Below, piece by piece: positions 6,423 to 6,816 of a stretch of 6,816 nucleotides of DNA. The number at the start of each line of letters is the position of its first letter. The stretch's first letter is position 1. The DNA is from a bacterium (GTDB lineage: Bacteria > AUK180). The stretch lies in NCBI GenBank assembly GCA_021162505.1, contig JAGGYO010000219.1, forward strand, positions 1 through 6,816, written 5' to 3'. The position numbers and the translations under genes are program-made. A model generated the notes under the pieces. The model was not told the DNA's origin, did no database searches, and worked only from the letters and a program-made list of their open reading frames with translations.

Positions 6423-6816
6423 ATGCCAAGACAAGCGAGAATAGACATAGCAAATCATTGGTATCATATTGTTGTTAGAGGGATCAATAAAGAGGCGATT
6501 TTTAGAGATGATTCAGATAAGTTGTTATTTTTACGAATATTGGCAAAGTTATTAATCTTTTATGATATAAAATTGGGGGCTTTTTGTTTGATGGATAATC
6601 ATTTGCATTTATTGTTATTTAGGGGGAGAACTTCACTTTATAAATTTATGCATAGATTGCTAACGAAATATTCCATTTATTTCAACAAAAAATATAATCG
6701 AGTGGGGCATCTTTTTCAAGACAGGTATAAATCTTTTATTGTATTGGATGAAAGATATCTCCTCGTTTTAGTCAATTATATACATGGTAATCCTGAAAGA
6801 GCAGGGATGGTAAATG
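6423..6816 (+). CDS. REP-associated tyrosine transposase (RAYT, Y1_Tnp family), 3' end outside window
   Basis: The first 131 residues of a single-stranded-DNA HUH endonuclease of the IS200/RAYT type; the frame is open to the window edge. Visible family features are the N-terminal M-P-R-Q-A-R with H-W-Y-H-I-V-V-R-G (12-20); the HUH metal-binding motif H60-L61-H62 within L-M-D-N-H-L-H-L-L-L; G-H-L-F-Q-D-R-Y-K-S (95-104); and the expected catalytic Tyr119 in N-Y-I-H-G-N-P-E-R-A-G (118-128). The conserved Asn-Pro after the tyrosine, and MPRxxR at the start, favour the RAYT subgroup over classic IS200/IS605 TnpA. RAYTs are thought to nick and mobilise REP-like palindromes and are often single-copy, domesticated genes. 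All key residues are present, so this part is intact; whether the rest is complete cannot be seen. It begins 52 bases after the phosphatase stop, on the same strand, with its own strong ribosome binding site. Confidence 0.92.
   Translation, partial: MPRQARIDIANHWYHIVVRGINKEAIFRDDSDKLLFLRILAKLLIFYDIKLGAFCLMDNHLHLLLFRGRTSLYKFMHRLLTKYSIYFNKKYNRVGHLFQDRYKSFIVLDERYLLVLVNYIHGNPERAGMVN

Overview
The window is AT-rich bacterial DNA carrying one complete, tightly packed operon for the Rnf membrane complex (ferredoxin:NAD+ oxidoreductase) in the order rnfC-D-G-E-A-B. A seventh gene, for a PHP-family phosphoesterase of the CpsB/YwqE type, is joined to the end of the operon by a 4-base overlap. Upstream is the 3' end of an unrelated gene (1-218). 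Downstream is the 5' part of a REP-associated tyrosine transposase (RAYT) gene that runs off the window.

Layout: 3-218, C-terminus of a protein that looks like a DUF4412-type secreted or lipoprotein; 219-326, short intergenic region with a strong sigma70-type promoter and the rnfC ribosome binding site; 327-5585, six rnf genes; 5582-6370, the PHP phosphatase gene; 6371-6422, leader of the RAYT gene with short repeats and a near-perfect Shine-Dalgarno sequence; 6423-6816, truncated RAYT gene. All genes are on the + strand. Junctions C/D, D/G, G/E and B/PHP are ATGA overlaps, E/A abut, and A/B are separated by 3 bases. This points to one transcript with translational coupling.

Function: RnfB (iron-sulfur, ferredoxin side) and RnfC (FMN/NADH side) are the peripheral redox subunits. 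RnfA and RnfE are paralogous membrane subunits, each with the two cysteines that are known to hold a shared intramembrane iron-sulfur cluster. RnfD and RnfG carry flavinylation-type threonine motifs. Together they should couple electron flow between reduced ferredoxin and NAD+ to Na+ or H+ transport; the sequence alone does not show which ion. All six subunits look full-length and intact.

Organism: the gene order, the cysteine-rich extended RnfB and the low GC suggest an anaerobic bacterium. This order is known from acetogenic and other Clostridia and from Thermotoga-like bacteria, but it also occurs in other anaerobic phyla. A DUF4412-like neighbour and a RAYT leave a non-clostridial anaerobic lineage open. 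I cannot assign a phylum. I see no wholly new system. The points most worth checking are the capsule-type phosphatase locked into an rnf operon, the RAYT element placed directly against its stop codon, and the non-canonical flavinylation motif of RnfD, which sits just after an internal peptide duplication.
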